Positions 1-11,900 of a stretch of 64,000 bases of DNA are shown here, piece after piece (the first letter of the stretch is position 1; every line of letters begins with the position of its first letter). The stretch comes from Miscanthus floridulus (taxonomy: Eukaryota > Streptophyta > Magnoliopsida > Poales > Poaceae), in NCBI RefSeq assembly GCF_019320115.1, contig NC_089584.1:54247633-54311632 (forward strand), read 5' to 3'. The notes under the pieces are model-generated. The model was not told the DNA's origin, searched no databases, and worked only from the letters and a program-made list of their open reading frames with translations. The translations under genes were made by a program, and so were the position numbers.

Positions 1-1867
1 ATCATCTCACCGATACCGGTCGGCGGCTTACGGTTGAATTTGGAGCGAAGTTCGCGATGGAGGAGTCCTTAGATAAAGGCGGTGATGACTTCAGCTTCCA
101 TGATGTTGGGGATATAATTCCTCATCTCGGAGAAATGCTGGATGTAGCTGCGGAGGAGCTTGGATGGCTTCTAGTTGATGCGGCTGAGATCATGCTTCAT
201 ACCTGGTCGAGTACACGTGGTCATATAGTTGTCGGTGAAGACTTTCTTCAACTCTTCCCACGAGCCAATGGAGTCTAGCGCAAGTCTGGTGAACCAGCTC
301 ATGGCGGGTGGTGTGAGCATGACGGGGAGATAATTTGCCATAACGCTGGTGTCTCCTCTGGCTGCATGGACGATAGTGGCATAAGCCTGCAGCCACTGAG
401 TTGGGTTCATTCTTCCTTCGTAGGGCTCGACCCCGATGATCTTAAAACCATGGGGCCATCAAAGCGTTCGGAGTGCCCTTGTGAAAGCTGGAGGCCCCTC
501 AGGATTGTCGACGCTGTAATCTATGGCATTATGGTCGGGGATAGGCTCGAGGGCTGAGTCTGGGTTGCCGTACTCCTTTTCGTAATCCTAGCAGCGACAT
601 ACTTCGTCTTCATGGCGACCAAAGTGACGGTGCTCGATACGCCGCTGCGCATCCCGGAGGTTGCTAAGATGTACTCTAGCATCCTGTTCGACCTCTTGGT
701 CGTGTTGGCGATGGAGTTCGGTGCAATGCCCCCGGGTACCCCTTGGAGAGGTAATGACTGGTCGGCGAAACGGCTTTGACTTCGGCGGCGATTGGACCTC
801 GGTGCAGCTGATCGATGAATCGTGCTCGTAGAGCACGAGGGTCTCTGGTCCTTGTGGATCTCATTGACCTGATAGTGAGCCGCTTTAAGCATGGCGGCGA
901 TCTTGGTGAGCTCGGGCGTTTGAGGGAAACGAGCGAGCTCGTTGGCGGCTACTGCCAAATTGGCGCTTGGAGTCTTGAAGACGTCGTGGCCGTCAACGTG
1001 GAGAAATTCTTCATCGAGGGCGCGGTAGAGCGGGAGCGACCTTCCTTGAGAGTCAAGCCGATTATTCCGAGCAGCCTCAGCCCTTGCGATGGCTGCCTCA
1101 TTCTCTCACCGCTGCGCGCGGTTGACGTTTCGGTTCTCCCGAGTAGCACGCTCTTCCTCGGTTTTGCCGTTCCGAGGAGGGCTGTCGATGCTGACGTTGA
1201 AGATCGTGCCACCCTGGAAGGGTGGGAGGAGAAATTGATCAGAGAAGGTTTCAGCGAGAGTCTCTGTAGAGCCCTGAGACTCAGAGCCTGGAGTTTCTTC
1301 TGGGATAGTCTGGAGGAGCGCCCTGGGGCTCCAGCCTAAGTGTAGCGTGTTGACAACCGGCAGGAGCTGGATGGTGATCTGGTCGGCGAGTCTGCCCCTT
1401 AGGGCATGCTAGTAAGCGGCGGCGGTGTTGGAGAATCCGAAAGGTAGGGCCATAGCCCTTGCAGTTTCCTGAGCACCCTTCGATAGATCCGGATCGAAGG
1501 GTGGTCGGCGCTGAACCAGAGTGTCCAGTGCTGATTCGGCGACGGAGAGACCACCAGCGAGCTTTAGTCCGACCTAATCGATAGACTCGATCAGATCGTC
1601 ATTGTTGATCGGCCTCCTCTAGTAGCGAGGAAGCGGACGGCGAGTTGTTGCTGAAAGAGACCTCGGAATCGCCTCTAAGATCAGATCTACAGTTGCAGGT
1701 GCAGGGGTGGCTGGCGCAGAACCGATCTGCTTCGGCTCGAGGAGCTCTCCGACTCTGTCAGCGTTGATGACCCACGAGATGGATCTGACCATGAAGATCT
1801 GGCCGGGCTGTGGAAGAGACGAAGAGCCTGCGAAAAAAAGCCATCTTGTTCGACAAGGAAACAGCAC
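1..1867 (-). pseudogene. Degraded gag of the Tat-type Ty3 element
   Basis: The most recognisable part is the retrotransposon gag domain at about 410 down to 1: an NPTQWLQAY start, then a VMANYLPV and SWFTRLAL stretch, then GSWEELKKVFTDNY, the usual pattern of plant Ty3 capsid domains. It is followed after a stop by a segment with IQHFSEMRNYIPN that continues to the window edge. Upstream, 1,867-1,619 starts with ATG just inside the PBS and reads as a proline/alanine-rich N-terminal extension. 1,580-521 carries arginine-rich low-complexity sequence in two further frames. At least three frame changes and several stops break the gene. It is a relic and would not make a working capsid. Confidence 0.7.
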
Positions 1868-1880
1868 GCATAACCCCTAC

Positions 1881-1893
1881 CTGGCGCGCCAAC
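1881..1893 (-). other. Primer-binding site of the Tat-type element
   Basis: Read on the minus strand, the bases directly after the LTR are GTTGGCGCGCCAG. This position and sequence are characteristic of the PBS region of grass Tat/RIRE2-like elements. The tRNA primer itself cannot be decided by eye. Confidence 0.6.
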
Positions 1894-2366
1894 TGTCGAT
1901 AGAATATGCTCGGCAGTCCTCCGAGGGGTATCCCACGAAGGTAGATTGATCGGTAGAGGAGCGTGAGATCAAGAACAAGAAGGCAACAGAGACACACGAG
2001 TTATACAGGTTCAGGCCGTCAGTATGACGTAATACCTTACTCCTGTGGTCTGTTGGCTTATATTAGCTATCGTATGATATGCCGTGATTTTAGAGGGGGT
2101 CCCTGCCTGCCTTATATAGTCCGAGAGGTAGGGTTACAAGTCGGTTAGATCTAAGAGATAACCGGAAAGTAATAACTGATTACAGGAATCTTGAGATCAT
2201 ACATATCCTAACAGATCTCGTAGTATCTTCAGGATATCTTCCTGATGTCTTGCGGACGGCGCCGAGCAGAGTCGTGCCTCGCAAGGCTTCTTCTTGTAGG
2301 CTGGGCTACCCCTAAAGGCGCAGCCCATGTGGTCTGCCGTAGGTATCTGGGGTCGTACCCCTTACA
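1894..2366 (-). repeat. 5' LTR of the Tat-type element (473 bp)
   Basis: On the minus strand it begins TGTAAGGGGTACGACCCC and ends ...CTATCGACA, so it has TG...CA termini, and the PBS follows directly. The length of roughly 0.47 kb is normal for this group. The right boundary is placed at the TGTAAGG start by similarity to known LTR starts of this type. The partner LTR is not in the window, so the boundary is not confirmed by alignment. Confidence 0.65.
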
Positions 2367-2640
2367 GGCACCCCGATCTCCAAGCCCTGAGATCTTCAAT
2401 AACGACAATGGCGTCATCACCTCGATCTTCTACGGCCTGAGCTCTTTAGTGCCGGTGGCCCGATCTCCCTAGGCACAATCTCTTTAGCAGCTAGTTCGCA
2501 CGATAGAGGGAGAAGTGCCATTAAGTGGCGGGGACGGCGGCGCTTAGGGCCTAGCAGAAGGAGTGGGCGCCGGTTATGGCATATTGGAAAGGAAGGCGGC
2601 GGCGGCGGCGGATGGCCTCGAGCAGAAGGCGTCTGTGCTA
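2367..2640. other. Flanking DNA, no gene seen
   Basis: A GC-rich 274 bp stretch between the Tat LTR and the next inverted-repeat element, with a short GGC/GCG run near 2,590-2,610. I see no convincing reading frame or repeat family in it. Confidence 0.5.
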
Positions 2641-3154
2641 AGGGCATCTCCAAAAGTTCTTTAAAATAACTCCCAATTTAGTATTTTAGCAAAAAAGGAA
2701 AAAAAAAAAGGTGTCCTCAACCATTCTGCAAAAAACTCTTTAAAAATAAAAGTTACTAAATATCATCTCCAATTCGTAAGTTTTTCGTAACTGAGGGAAA
2801 CTCTGTTTCCGCTGCCACTCCGGCGTTAAAAGAAACTAAAGGAACTCGGCAAAAAACTCTTTAAAAATAAAAGTTACCAAATATCAACTATGTATCCGAT
2901 CAAAGTAAATTGGACGCATGGGTAAATTAAGAAATTAAAGGATTCAAGATGAGAAAGCGATAAGAGACAAATAAATTGTTAAAAGAGGTTTGGTTAGTTA
3001 CAAATGGTTTAGGGTTTTCAATACAAAATGTTTAGAAAGCTATTAAAGGAGACTGTTGGAGGATGCCAAAATTTAATGTTGCTATTTTTTCTATTAAAGT
3101 GGTAGATTTATTAGTTTAGCAAAGTACATTATACCAAGCTCCTGGAGATGCTCT
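2641..3154. mobile_element. Non-autonomous DNA transposon (MITE-like), about 514 bp
   Basis: The left end is AGGGCATCTCCAAAAG and the right end, reverse-complemented, is AGAGCATCTCCAGGAG, an imperfect terminal inverted repeat of about 14-16 bp. The interior is AT-rich and non-coding and contains a partial internal repeat (CAAAAAACTCTTTAAAAATAAAAG appears near 2,728 and again near 2,850, with one shared 20-base core). GCATCTCCAA-type termini are common in grass MITEs. I could not find a clear target-site duplication, so the superfamily is left open. Confidence 0.5.
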
Positions 3155-4291
3155 TCTGGAGAAAAAAAAATCCGACGTGGTACGAACGAGCTGATTAAGA
3201 ATGGACAAAAGCTCAATTATGAAAATACCTTCTATAATTAAAATTATATTTTATAATCCATAACCAATCTTCTTCAATTATTTGTTTAGAGAATAGCAAA
3301 AAAAGCAGTACCTAAACTACCGATGGTACTTTTCCGACCACTGTAAAAGAGCTCATTGGTAAATGTAGAGCCCTTTCATCATGGTAGTCCCATTGCTAGA
3401 AACCACATATAGTTTTTATACATATTAATTTATTTAGACATTATACATAGAAATTATATTAACATGCAGCGACCGAGGCTTGGCCTTGGTCCATGCACGC
3501 CCGCTCACGGCACTATGCCGAGCTCACCCACGGCGGCCGGGGACGGGGATAGAGGTCGCCACCGCAGAGGCCTTCGCCCGATGGCCGCGTCCGTGGCGGT
3601 CTGCGTTCGAACTTGCCCGGTTCTTGTGCAGAGCTCCGGCGCCCGAGATTTCTTGCCCGCGGCTGCTGGCGAGCTCTGTCATGGCTGCGCTATTGGGGCC
3701 GGGTACGCGCCACTGTGCTAAGCTCACGGCGACAACAGGTGTGCGAGGCCTCACCTGAGGTGAGCCACGCGACCGCGAGGAAACTGGCACAGTGAAGCTC
3801 TCTCGCTTGGAATCCGTGCAGCGACTCTCCCGTGATGAGCCGCACATCTAAATGCAGCACCGGCGACTCGATCTACTTCTTCTTCACCATACCGGCAGCC
3901 GGTCTGCATGCTCTTCCGACGACACTTCACCTGTCCAGGTGCGGCAGCAACTGAGGTCGCTCCACCCCGCGCGGCCACCGGAGTCACCTTGCTGGAGTTG
4001 CCCTCCCGTGCATCAGACCATTGGAGTTAGACCTCTTTCTAGGCTTCACGCGTTGGGCCATCAGAGCCGGTTCACCTCTTGGTGTCGGTGCTGCACGCGC
4101 TGGTGCTCGGAGCTGCCGCATGTCCCACTCGATGCATGACAGGAAGGAGAAAAGATGAGAGATAGAAAACGTGGCATCACTGGTTGTGCGGGTGAAAGCG
4201 GGTGAAAACAGAGGACAGGATGCAATAGACCCTTGGAAGCACGCCACCGCAGCGCCACCACCTTCCACAGTTGTAGTGGTCCGGCCGCGCA
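3155..4291. other. AT-rich then GC-rich DNA without a recognised gene
   Basis: 3,155-3,460 is AT-rich intergenic-like sequence. 3,464-4,139 is abruptly GC-rich (several open frames on both strands, none with a recognisable domain), which would fit captured gene fragments inside a Helitron ending at 4,894. That link is an inference from position and composition only. Confidence 0.35.
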
Positions 4292-4894
4292 GCCATCTCC
4301 GATTTGTCTGTGGTTCTTGGGAACAGATAAGCTTGACTGTGTGAGACGAGCGCAAATTACTTACTCCATCCGGTCCTTAATATAAGCCATATAGATTTTT
4401 AAAAAAATTCCAAAATATAGGTACGTATCAGCTCCCACGCCGATTAATTTGGAAACCTTCCCACCGTACATAACACATGCCTCAACTAATCCCTTAGATT
4501 TAGGAAGCAATCTGATTGGGAGAGAGAAAATGACCTGATTTTCCTTTTTTTACTCGATCTCACATCCTTCCCTAGGCCGTGCGTTAATATTAATGCTAAA
4601 AACTATATGGCTTATATTAAGGAACACGGAATGTTTTCATGAACCGACCAGCTAAAGCTGGGTGATTAAATAGGAAGTCCAATCCTAAACGAATTGGCAA
4701 TCCTAAAACGAATTGAAATGAGTACACATACGAGTTAGAGCAGCACAGGTCAGACACATACAAAATTAAACATTCCAAGATGTATTAGAATTCAGATACA
4801 ATCGTTGTATAAATCTCTAAGCTTTAATTAAGTTGTTCTCATGACCACATAGTTATTTGCACGTTCCGGTGCAACACACGGGCACGTTTACTAG
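4292..4894 (+). mobile_element. Helitron-like 3' end
   Basis: The segment ends with a short imperfect hairpin (4,866-4,882, CCGGTGCAACACACGGG) followed 8 bases later by CTAG at 4,891-4,894 and then T. A hairpin, a short gap, CTRR and insertion before T is the classic Helitron 3' terminus. A related, more decayed end lies at 5,665-5,952. The 5' end (expected TC after A) was not located, so the element's extent is unknown. The start given here is only where similarity to the second copy begins. Confidence 0.45.
4362..4636. mobile_element. Stowaway-like (Tc1/mariner) MITE
   Basis: The left end reads TACTCCATCCGGTCC followed by TTAATATAAGCCATATAG. The right end contains the same inner repeat inverted (CTATATGGCTTATATTAAGG at about 4,602-4,622), then a degenerate GGAACACGGAATG. 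The TACTCCCTCCGTTCC-type TIR and about 270 bp length are typical of grass Stowaway elements. The outer right TIR is decayed, and the bases from 4,620 on also occur at 5,752 without the rest of the MITE, so the right boundary is uncertain. Confidence 0.65.
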
Positions 4895-4920
4895 TAATTA
4901 ATAAAGATAGAAAATAGTTT

Positions 4921-5755
4921 TTTTAGCAGATTAGACCTTTATTATTCTTCATAAGAAGTACAGACGCCATCAGGTGGAGATACAAACCAAACATGTCTCC
5001 CTAAATTAGCATAGATACAACTCCTAGCAAGATTATGAGCATCCACGTTTGATCGTCTCCCCTCATGGATGAACTCGACAAATCTTAAATCATTCGATCT
5101 AGCTCTAATTTTCTAGACAATATGCCCATAAGAGCCCATACTACCTTCACGTATGCTTGCAACAACTCCAGCATTGTCACATGCCACTCTGAAGCCCTGA
5201 AGTAGCAAGTCGCTAGTGAGAGCCAGGCCTTCTTTTTACATGATATCCCACCGTCTCTGGCTCCAAGCTTCCTTCCATCACTACCACCGAGGCCCCCAAG
5301 AAGCGTCCAACAAAGTCGCGTGCAACAGCTATAGCGACGACAATTCCTAAGTTCTTAGCCAAGGCGGCATCAACGTTAATCTTCATTAGCCCCGCTAGGG
5401 GAGGAATCCAATTAGTGTTGTTGCTCTGAACAGCAGGTTGATCCTTCACTTTTGGTTGCACCAATTGGAGATCAGCCGTAAAACTAGTGACAAAATTATG
5501 AGTCGAGAGCGGGCTTTGATAAATATCTTCATGAATAGCTTTCCGTCTAGCATACCAAATAGCCCAAAGGGTCACGGTGACCCGGATTAGGTCCTCATGC
5601 TTCAGGGATTGCATCCTGATCGTCAATACGACAAATGTGCTATTTGGTATGCTAGAAGAAAAGCTATCTCGGATTTGTTTGTGGTTGTTGGGAACAGATA
5701 AGCTAGACTGTGTGAGACGAGCCCATATTACATACAAAATAATAAATTGGAACAC
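4921..5755 (-). pseudogene. RNase H-like C-terminal relic of a LINE-type reverse transcriptase
   Basis: The open part (5,755-5,213, 180 codons) contains WAIWYARRKAIHE and then WIPPLAGLMKINVDAAL, the typical entry into the plant RNase H-like domain (RVT_3 type) found at the C-terminus of non-LTR reverse transcriptases and in related host proteins. The domain continues leftward in another frame with RVACDNAGVVASI, FVEFIHEGRR and NVDAHNLAR, ending near 4,921. So there is a frameshift near 5,215-5,235 and at least one in-frame TAG. The reverse transcriptase core is missing. It sits between two related Helitron-like 3' ends, so it may be a captured fragment rather than a LINE insertion. Confidence 0.65.
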
Positions 5756-5952
5756 GGAATGTTTTCGTGAACCAACCAGCTACACATACGAGTTAGAGCG
5801 GCACATGTCAGAGACATACAAAATTTAACATTCCAAGATGTATTAGAATACAGATACAATCGCGGTATAAATCTCTAAGCATTAATTAAGTTGTTCTCGT
5901 GACTGGATAGTTATTTGTACGTTTCACTATAACGTACGGGCACATATACTAA
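5665..5952 (+). repeat. Second copy of the Helitron-like 3' region
   Basis: It repeats 4,296-4,358 (AACAGATAAGC.AGACTGTGTGAGACGAGC pattern) and 4,716-4,894 (ACACATACGAGTTAGAGC, ACATTCCAAGATGTATTAGA) in the same order and orientation, ending in a decayed hairpin and CTAA at 5,949-5,952 followed by T. CTAA also fits the CTRR rule for Helitron ends. The Stowaway-like insertion of the first copy is absent apart from its right edge. Confidence 0.5.
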
Positions 5953-6610
5953 TAATCTCCTACAACTAAAAAGATCAAAACTAAGACAATTTTTTTGTGC
6001 GACTTTTTTTTGGGTCGCCTTTCTACCGACTCCATCCCGCGATCGCACGCGCACGCAGAAGGAAAGCTTGCGCAAACGCCGCCATCGCTGGAGCACGCAA
6101 AAGTGGAACCTCGTGCCTCGCCACCCAAAAGGAAACCTCGCAGCCAATCAGCATCGCAGTAGTCATCGATCTTGGGCGGCAGTCATCGCCATCGCCCACA
6201 CCGATGCCTCCTCTCTCCCTCCCCTCGCGCCGCCGCTCCAACCAGCAGGAGCCCTGACCCTGCCCTGACCCGTCAGCCTCCACGCTGCTTAGGGCATCGC
6301 GGCGCACGCCTCCCGTCCACCTTGTTGTGATCCCTTCGATTCCGTTGTGGCAGTGATGCTTCGTGCGGGCTGGCTCTGCTGGATCCAGATCTTGGTGGAG
6401 TGGAAAGGAGATATCTAGGGAGGGAAGAGAGGTTGCGGTGCCACGCATTTTGAGCATGAGGTGGGCACGACGGGTTGGGGCGCTTCTGCTGCTCGTAGTC
6501 CTAGCGCTCGTCGTGTCGGCGGTGTGGCTGGACCTAGCGACGACGATGACTCGGGCATGCTAGACGAATTGGTATATGAACCATGCTAGAAGGCGATTTG
6601 GACCTACTGG
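5953..6610 (+). other. GC-rich possible 5' region of an interrupted host gene
   Basis: From about 6,000 the sequence becomes GC-rich with CTCC/CGCC tracts resembling a grass 5' UTR and first exon. A short frame at 6,459-6,563 encodes a basic start (MRWARRVG) followed by a strongly hydrophobic LLLLVVLALVVSAVW stretch, which would pass as a signal anchor, but it stops after 35 codons. The frame that runs into the next feature is closed by a TAG at about 6,587. No promoter element is identified with confidence. Confidence 0.3.
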
Positions 6611-6654
6611 ATGAGCACGGGTGGAAGAAGCGGAGGAGCTGTCAGTCTATCAGT
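6611..6654 (+). pseudogene. Left part of an exon interrupted by the solo LTR
   Basis: An ATG at 6,611 opens a glycine/serine-rich frame (MSTGGRSGGAVSLS) that reaches exactly to the LTR insertion point. The matching right part starts after the LTR at 41,641 in the same frame if one copy of the 5 bp target duplication is removed, giving an uninterrupted frame of about 65 codons up to a GT splice-like site at 41,792. Continuity of a reading frame across an insertion scar suggests that the LTR entered a coding exon. I do not recognise the protein. Confidence 0.3.
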
Positions 6655-8429
6655 TGAAAGCTCTAGTTTGGTTTTGGTAAATTGATGAAACACTAAGTGC
6701 TAACCTAGTCTATCAAGTGATCATGAGATAGGTAGCACATTCCAAGTGGTGAAGCAAATGAAGATCATGACATGATGATGGCGGTGCCATGGTGATGATC
6801 AAGTGCTTGGACTTGAAAAGAAGAAAGAGAAAAACAAAAGGCTCAAGGCAAAGGTATAAATAGTAGAAGCTATTTTGTTTTGGTGATCAAGACACTTAGA
6901 GAGTGTGATCACATTTAGGTTCGATAGCTGTACTATTAAGAGGGGTGAAACTCGTATCGGAATGCGGTTATCAAAGTGCCACTAGATGCTCTAACTCATT
7001 ACGTATGCATTTAGGATCTAGTGGAGTGCTAACACCCTTGAAAATGATTGTGAAAATATGCTAACACATATGCACAAGGTGATACACTTGGTGGTTGGCA
7101 CATTTGAACATGGGTTAGGAACTTCACCGACGGACAGTCCGACGGTGCCACCGGCGCCCTAGACAGAAAAGACGGAGGTCATTGTAAGTGACCGGACGCT
7201 GGTCTCGGTTGGACCGGCACGTCCGATTAGTGGCAGCAGAGGGCGCACAGCGTCGGTCTCTGACTGGACGCTAGGTCACTTAGTGACCGGACGCTGACAG
7301 GGTGCGTCCGGTCCTACTGACATGGTAGTGGACAGAGGAGTCGCTGAGTGATCGGACGCTGGGTGTGTCTGGTTGAGCATGACCGGACGCGTCCGATCGT
7401 GAAAAATCGTTTCTGGATGCTTACTAGAAACGACCGGACGCTGGGGTTCAGTGTCCGGTCACTTTGAGATGCTACGTCCGGTCGTCACTTGACCGTTGAG
7501 ATCGAGCGATCAATATTTGAAGAGAGGGGACACGTGGCACACATCGCGTGACCAGACACTGAGGTCCAGTGTCCGGTCAATATGACTAGAGCGTCCGATC
7601 ACCCCGTGTTGTGCCCAGTAAAGGGGTATAATGGCTCTATTTCGTGGGGGCTTCTATTTAAGCCCCATGGCCGGCTCAAGCTCGCTCTCTTGTGAGCTTA
7701 GTCAAAGCCCTCACTCATCTCCATCACTGATTCATCATCTTTGTGAGATTGGGAGAGAATCCAAGTGCATTGCTTGAGTGTTTGCATCTAGAGGCATTTG
7801 GTGTTTGTGTTTCGCTGCGGGATTCGCTTGTTACTCTTGGTGATTGCCACCACCTAGACGGCTTGGAGTAGCGAGGATCGTTGAGCGAAGGTTGGTGATT
7901 GTCTCCGGCTCCGATCATGGTGATTGTGAGGGGTTCTTGACCTTTCCCCGGTGGAGAGCCAAAAGGTACTCTAGTGGATTGCTCGTGGCTTGTGTGATCC
8001 TTATCTTGTGTTGGTTGTGCGGCACCCTATTGAGGGTTTGGCATGTGATGCCAATTAGCTCGTGAACCTCCAAGTGAGTGAATCACCACAACGAGGAGTA
8101 GCTTGCCGGTAAGCAAGTGAACCTCGGTAAAAATCATTATGTTCATCTTTTGATTCCGAAGTGATTGATCTTCATTGGTATTAATTCTTGTGATTGATTG
8201 GCTCCTTCTTCGACACGGCGGTATAAACAAATTGCTCACTCTCTTTACATTACCGTAAACTAGTTGTCAAGCTCTTTAGTGTCATAGCTATTGTGTGGAT
8301 AGAAACTATATAAACTAGAATTGTGGTAGGTGGCTTGCATTTTTAGTAGGCTAACGCAACACTTGCTTCGCTTCATAATTGTTTAACTGGTTTGTTAAGT
8401 GTTGTTGTAGAAATTTTTAATAGGCTATT
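6655..8429 (+). mobile_element. Solo LTR of a Sirevirus-like copia element, left part
   Basis: It starts TGAAAGCTCTAGTTTGG at 6,655. Its last 31 bases lie at 41,605-41,635, ending ATTAGGACCTTTCA. The flanks tcagt (6,650-6,654) and tcagc (41,636-41,640) form a 5 bp target duplication with one mismatch. About 1.8 kb in total, with no internal coding region between the ends other than the later inserted Sirevirus, so it is a solo LTR in plus orientation. It shares the start TGAAAGC, the end CCTTTCA and the palindromic ACCGGAC/GTCCGGT repeats with the Sirevirus LTR that interrupts it, so the two are related families. Confidence 0.8.
7128..7600. repeat. Cluster of ACCGGAC/GTCCGGT palindromic motifs in the solo LTR
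   Basis: At least ten half-sites or complete inverted pairs such as GACCGGACGC and GTCCGGTC occur here at irregular spacing. Clusters of conserved palindromic motifs in LTRs are a known property of Sireviruses. Their function is not established. Confidence 0.7.
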
Positions 8430-8920
8430 TGAAATGATCAAGATGCCCAAGAGGGGGTGAATTGGGCTAATTCTAAATTTTTTTGCAATAATTAAATCCT
8501 ACAGTTAGCCCAATTAACCCCTTGTGCCTAGAAAGGTGTTTCTAATAATCTAACGCACAAAGGACTTGCAATCTATGTTCTAAACTTACTCTAGCATAGC
8601 AATTCTATGAATGTAAAAACAAGTATTGAATTGCTCAAGGTAAATGCTCAAAGTAAATAGAGAGAGAGGAACACGGCGATGTTTTGCCGAGGTATCGGAG
8701 AGTCGCCACTCCCCACTAGTCCTCGTTGGAGCACCCACGCAAGGGTGTAGCTCCCCCTTGATCCGCGCAAGGATCAAGTGCTCTCTACGGGTTGATTCTT
8801 CGACACTCCATCGCGGTGAATCATCCACAACCGCTCACAACTTGAGTTGGGTCACCCACAAGCTTCGTCGGGTGATCACCAAGCTCCCAATCACCACCAA
8901 GCCATCTAGGTGATGGCGAT

Positions 8921-11900
8921 TGTAACACCCCAGGTGTTTGGCTTCCACATTTACACTTGCATTTCATGAACATGAGCATCATTCATTCATTCATAAGCTT
9001 ATATCACATGAAACATGATTTTGAAACATGGCAACATGTTGCATATTTCATGTGTGTTGTTTCTTGTATGAAATGAAAAGTGTGCAACACTTAAGTGCAA
9101 CATGTGCAACTCACTTTAGGGAAATATGGTTAGTTAATACTATGCAACAAGATCATGAAACGTGTGAAACATGACTATGAAACATTTGTAACATTTCATG
9201 TGTTTTTCATTGTTTCAGTACATACAATGCTTGATTCTTGTGTGACCAAGGTGTGGTGTGGCTAATAATTCTCTTAAACAACTTAGTGACACCTAGAATG
9301 CCATTTGGAACATTGTTCATATTGATCATGTTGCCTAAATAGGATTTCAAAAAGTGGTTTGACTTGTTTTGACCCCTAAACCGTTTTGTTGGACTATTTA
9401 AAAAGTGTAGCTTAGGATATTTGCATGTCTGAGCAACCTAAAGCAAAGTTGCAGCAAATTTTATAAGGAACAAACTTTGTTTAGGAGCCAAGTCATGAAA
9501 ATGTGCACAACATGTTCAAAAAGGACCCACAAGTCAGTATTGAAGGCTGATTCAAAACTTGAAATTTTTTCTAAGTCCAAAATGCAATTTCAGTTTGATT
9601 GAGCTCTCTTGATCCAGGGAGAATTAGCTTATGATTTCTCAAGCATTGTTGGAGCCCTATCTTAACTCTACAACTTTCATGTACATTGCTCCCACTGATT
9701 CGCCACGAATTGAGAGATCAAACACCATCAAGTAACGCTGTCAGTCGGTTCATTTGGAAACTAAATCGGGTTTTAGGCGAGCTACAGTGCTGACCGTTTT
9801 TAGAAAACGACCAACGCGTGGCACCACCCGTCGCCGATCGCCTGAACGCACAGCCACACGCCGTGGGTGTCCTGGCATGGCCGACCATGACGTGAACCAC
9901 CCCCACGCGCCTGCCAACCAGCTCGCTAGTCCAATTTCCACTTCCTTCGCTTCCTCTGCTCGCCCGTAGCTCCGCAGCAATAGCCGCAGCAACTCCGACG
10001 AGCTCGTGCTTGCTCGCCGTCGCAAAAACGCGAACTACATCTTCACCACAGCTCCACTGTGTTCTCCTCTACCTCCTCCACCTCTTAGCTGAGCCAATTG
10101 AGCTTTGGTAATGGCGCATTAACCATTCCCGCCATCGCCGCCATGTGCGTGTCTTCATCGGAGTTGAGGCCACCGTGGACGGGGTAGCTAGGAACCTTTC
10201 CGTACTCTTCTATTTGCTTGGGTAGTATCGTGGTGACCTCCTGAAGCTCATACCGAGCTCGGTTGAGGTAGCCATGGCTTGCCGTCGCCGACAGCTCATG
10301 CCGGAGCTCTGCCGTGCCGCCATCACCGGCGACGAGCCCCCTCCGCTAGGTCTTAGGTCTTGCCACTTGCACCAATCAGTTCCTCTCATCACGTAGAGCA
10401 CGTAGGTGGCCTTGGTGTCGCCGGAGTCCTCACCGTCGGTGAGCAAGACCACCGCCGCGCCATTGAACACCGCCTCCTCTGTTTTGTATCACTGACGAGT
10501 GGGGTCGGCTGACACCCGGGGCCCACGCGTCAGTGACTGCTTGTTCCAAAGGATAGTTCAAATTTCTAGTTTTGAATGCTGTTTTGTAAATTTTGTAACT
10601 CCAAATGTGTAGATCCAAATGGTGTGATTCAAATTTTGTTAGACTCACAGTGAGGTCTAGTATTTAAGAAAAATATGGCTTGAGCACATGATGTAGAAAT
10701 TTTGGATGAATTAATTAGGAACTTGAAATGTGTTTTTGAATGCATGCAAACTTGTTTAAATCATATCTTGAGTTTCTGTGATCCAAAAATTATGAAATTT
10801 TGTGGGTAAGCTATTCTTGCTTAGTAGAATCTCTGGTTAAAATTTGAGAGTCATTGCATGTATGGTTTTTGAGTTATAGATTTTCCTTTTATCATTGATT
10901 GATACTTGGGTGAATTTTTGTAAATTATCTAGGAATCCTATGACCATGAAACTTTGTGGGTAGTATCCTAGTACCTTAAGGATGCTAGGAAAAATATGAA
11001 ATCTATTGCTTGACACTTTTCACTAAGGTTTCCTAATTATGTCATTTTAAGCCATTATGCCTTATCATTTTTGTGTAGGCTGTTATACTTACTCAAATGG
11101 TGTGAAATTTTTATGGTAGTCTACTTAGAGCATGTAGTATCTACCGTAATTTTTGTAGATTTAATGGTGTAGTTTTCATATATGTTTACCATTTCCTCTA
11201 ATTAATTAAATAAATTAAGAAAGGTATTCAAAGAAATGTTTTGGTGATGAATACCCTACTTTCTGGTGTTCTTGTGATATGTGTAATAAGTGAGTAGAGT
11301 TAGTTTTGTCCAATTATTTGTTTACATCATAAGTTAATAATTATTTTGTTTGCATTATGTTCCTCTGGACAGATCTAGGGACTTTAGAAAGTTCCCTATG
11401 ATATTTTGATTTGCTGAGAATATGATGAATACAAAAGTTGTAGATAATTTATGTATATAGCTCCTATCAAAATTTGAGGGCATTTGGCCTAGTAGTTTAA
11501 GAACTACAACTGTTTAAAGTTGGGTTCCAGTTCCGCTTACTCTCTGTCTTATGAGGACAGAGTTCTATTGATTAAAGAATTTGACCTGGTAATGGTTTGA
11601 ATCATACTTTGAGGTCTGAAAATGAATGGTGGACAATTTCATAAGCTTTCCAAATTATCTTGTTGCATGTCATTTGGATTTATAAATCTCCAGTTATAGC
11701 TAATTTACTGTACCACTACATAGTCTTCATTTTGCTGAAATACAAATGCTTGAGTGTATGCTTGTTGCAATGTTCTCGTTGATTGTTTAGGGGTTAGCCT
11801 AACTTGAGAATATGCTTAGGTGCAGATGCTAGGTCATTAACTGAAGATGAGCAATTATACATTAGGTTGTATAAACTTGGTAAGTAAAGTGATTTGAATA

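Larger units (their letters stand above)
1..2366 (-). mobile_element. Tat-type Ty3/gypsy retrotransposon, truncated at the window edge
   Basis: This is the 5' end of a minus-strand LTR retrotransposon: LTR at 1,894-2,366, a primer-binding region just inside it (1,881-1,893), then gag-like coding sequence running to the left window edge. The LTR has TG...CA ends and a GGCGCGCC-containing PBS next to a CCTACC tract, a configuration known from grass Tat/RIRE2-type elements. Family assignment is by recognition of the gag sequence and this LTR/PBS layout. Pol and the other LTR would lie to the left, outside the window. No target-site duplication can be tested because only one end is present. Confidence 0.75.

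Noticed and set aside
2641..3154. Assigning the inverted-repeat element to a named superfamily
   Set aside because: No target-site duplication could be identified, and the TIR is imperfect.
3464..4355. Several overlapping open frames on both strands
   Set aside because: Expected by chance in GC-rich DNA. None shows a domain or consistent coding pattern.
6459..6563. Small signal-anchor protein gene
   Set aside because: Only 35 codons from its likely start, no conserved context visible, and the hydrophobic run could arise by chance in GC-rich DNA. Kept only as a remark.
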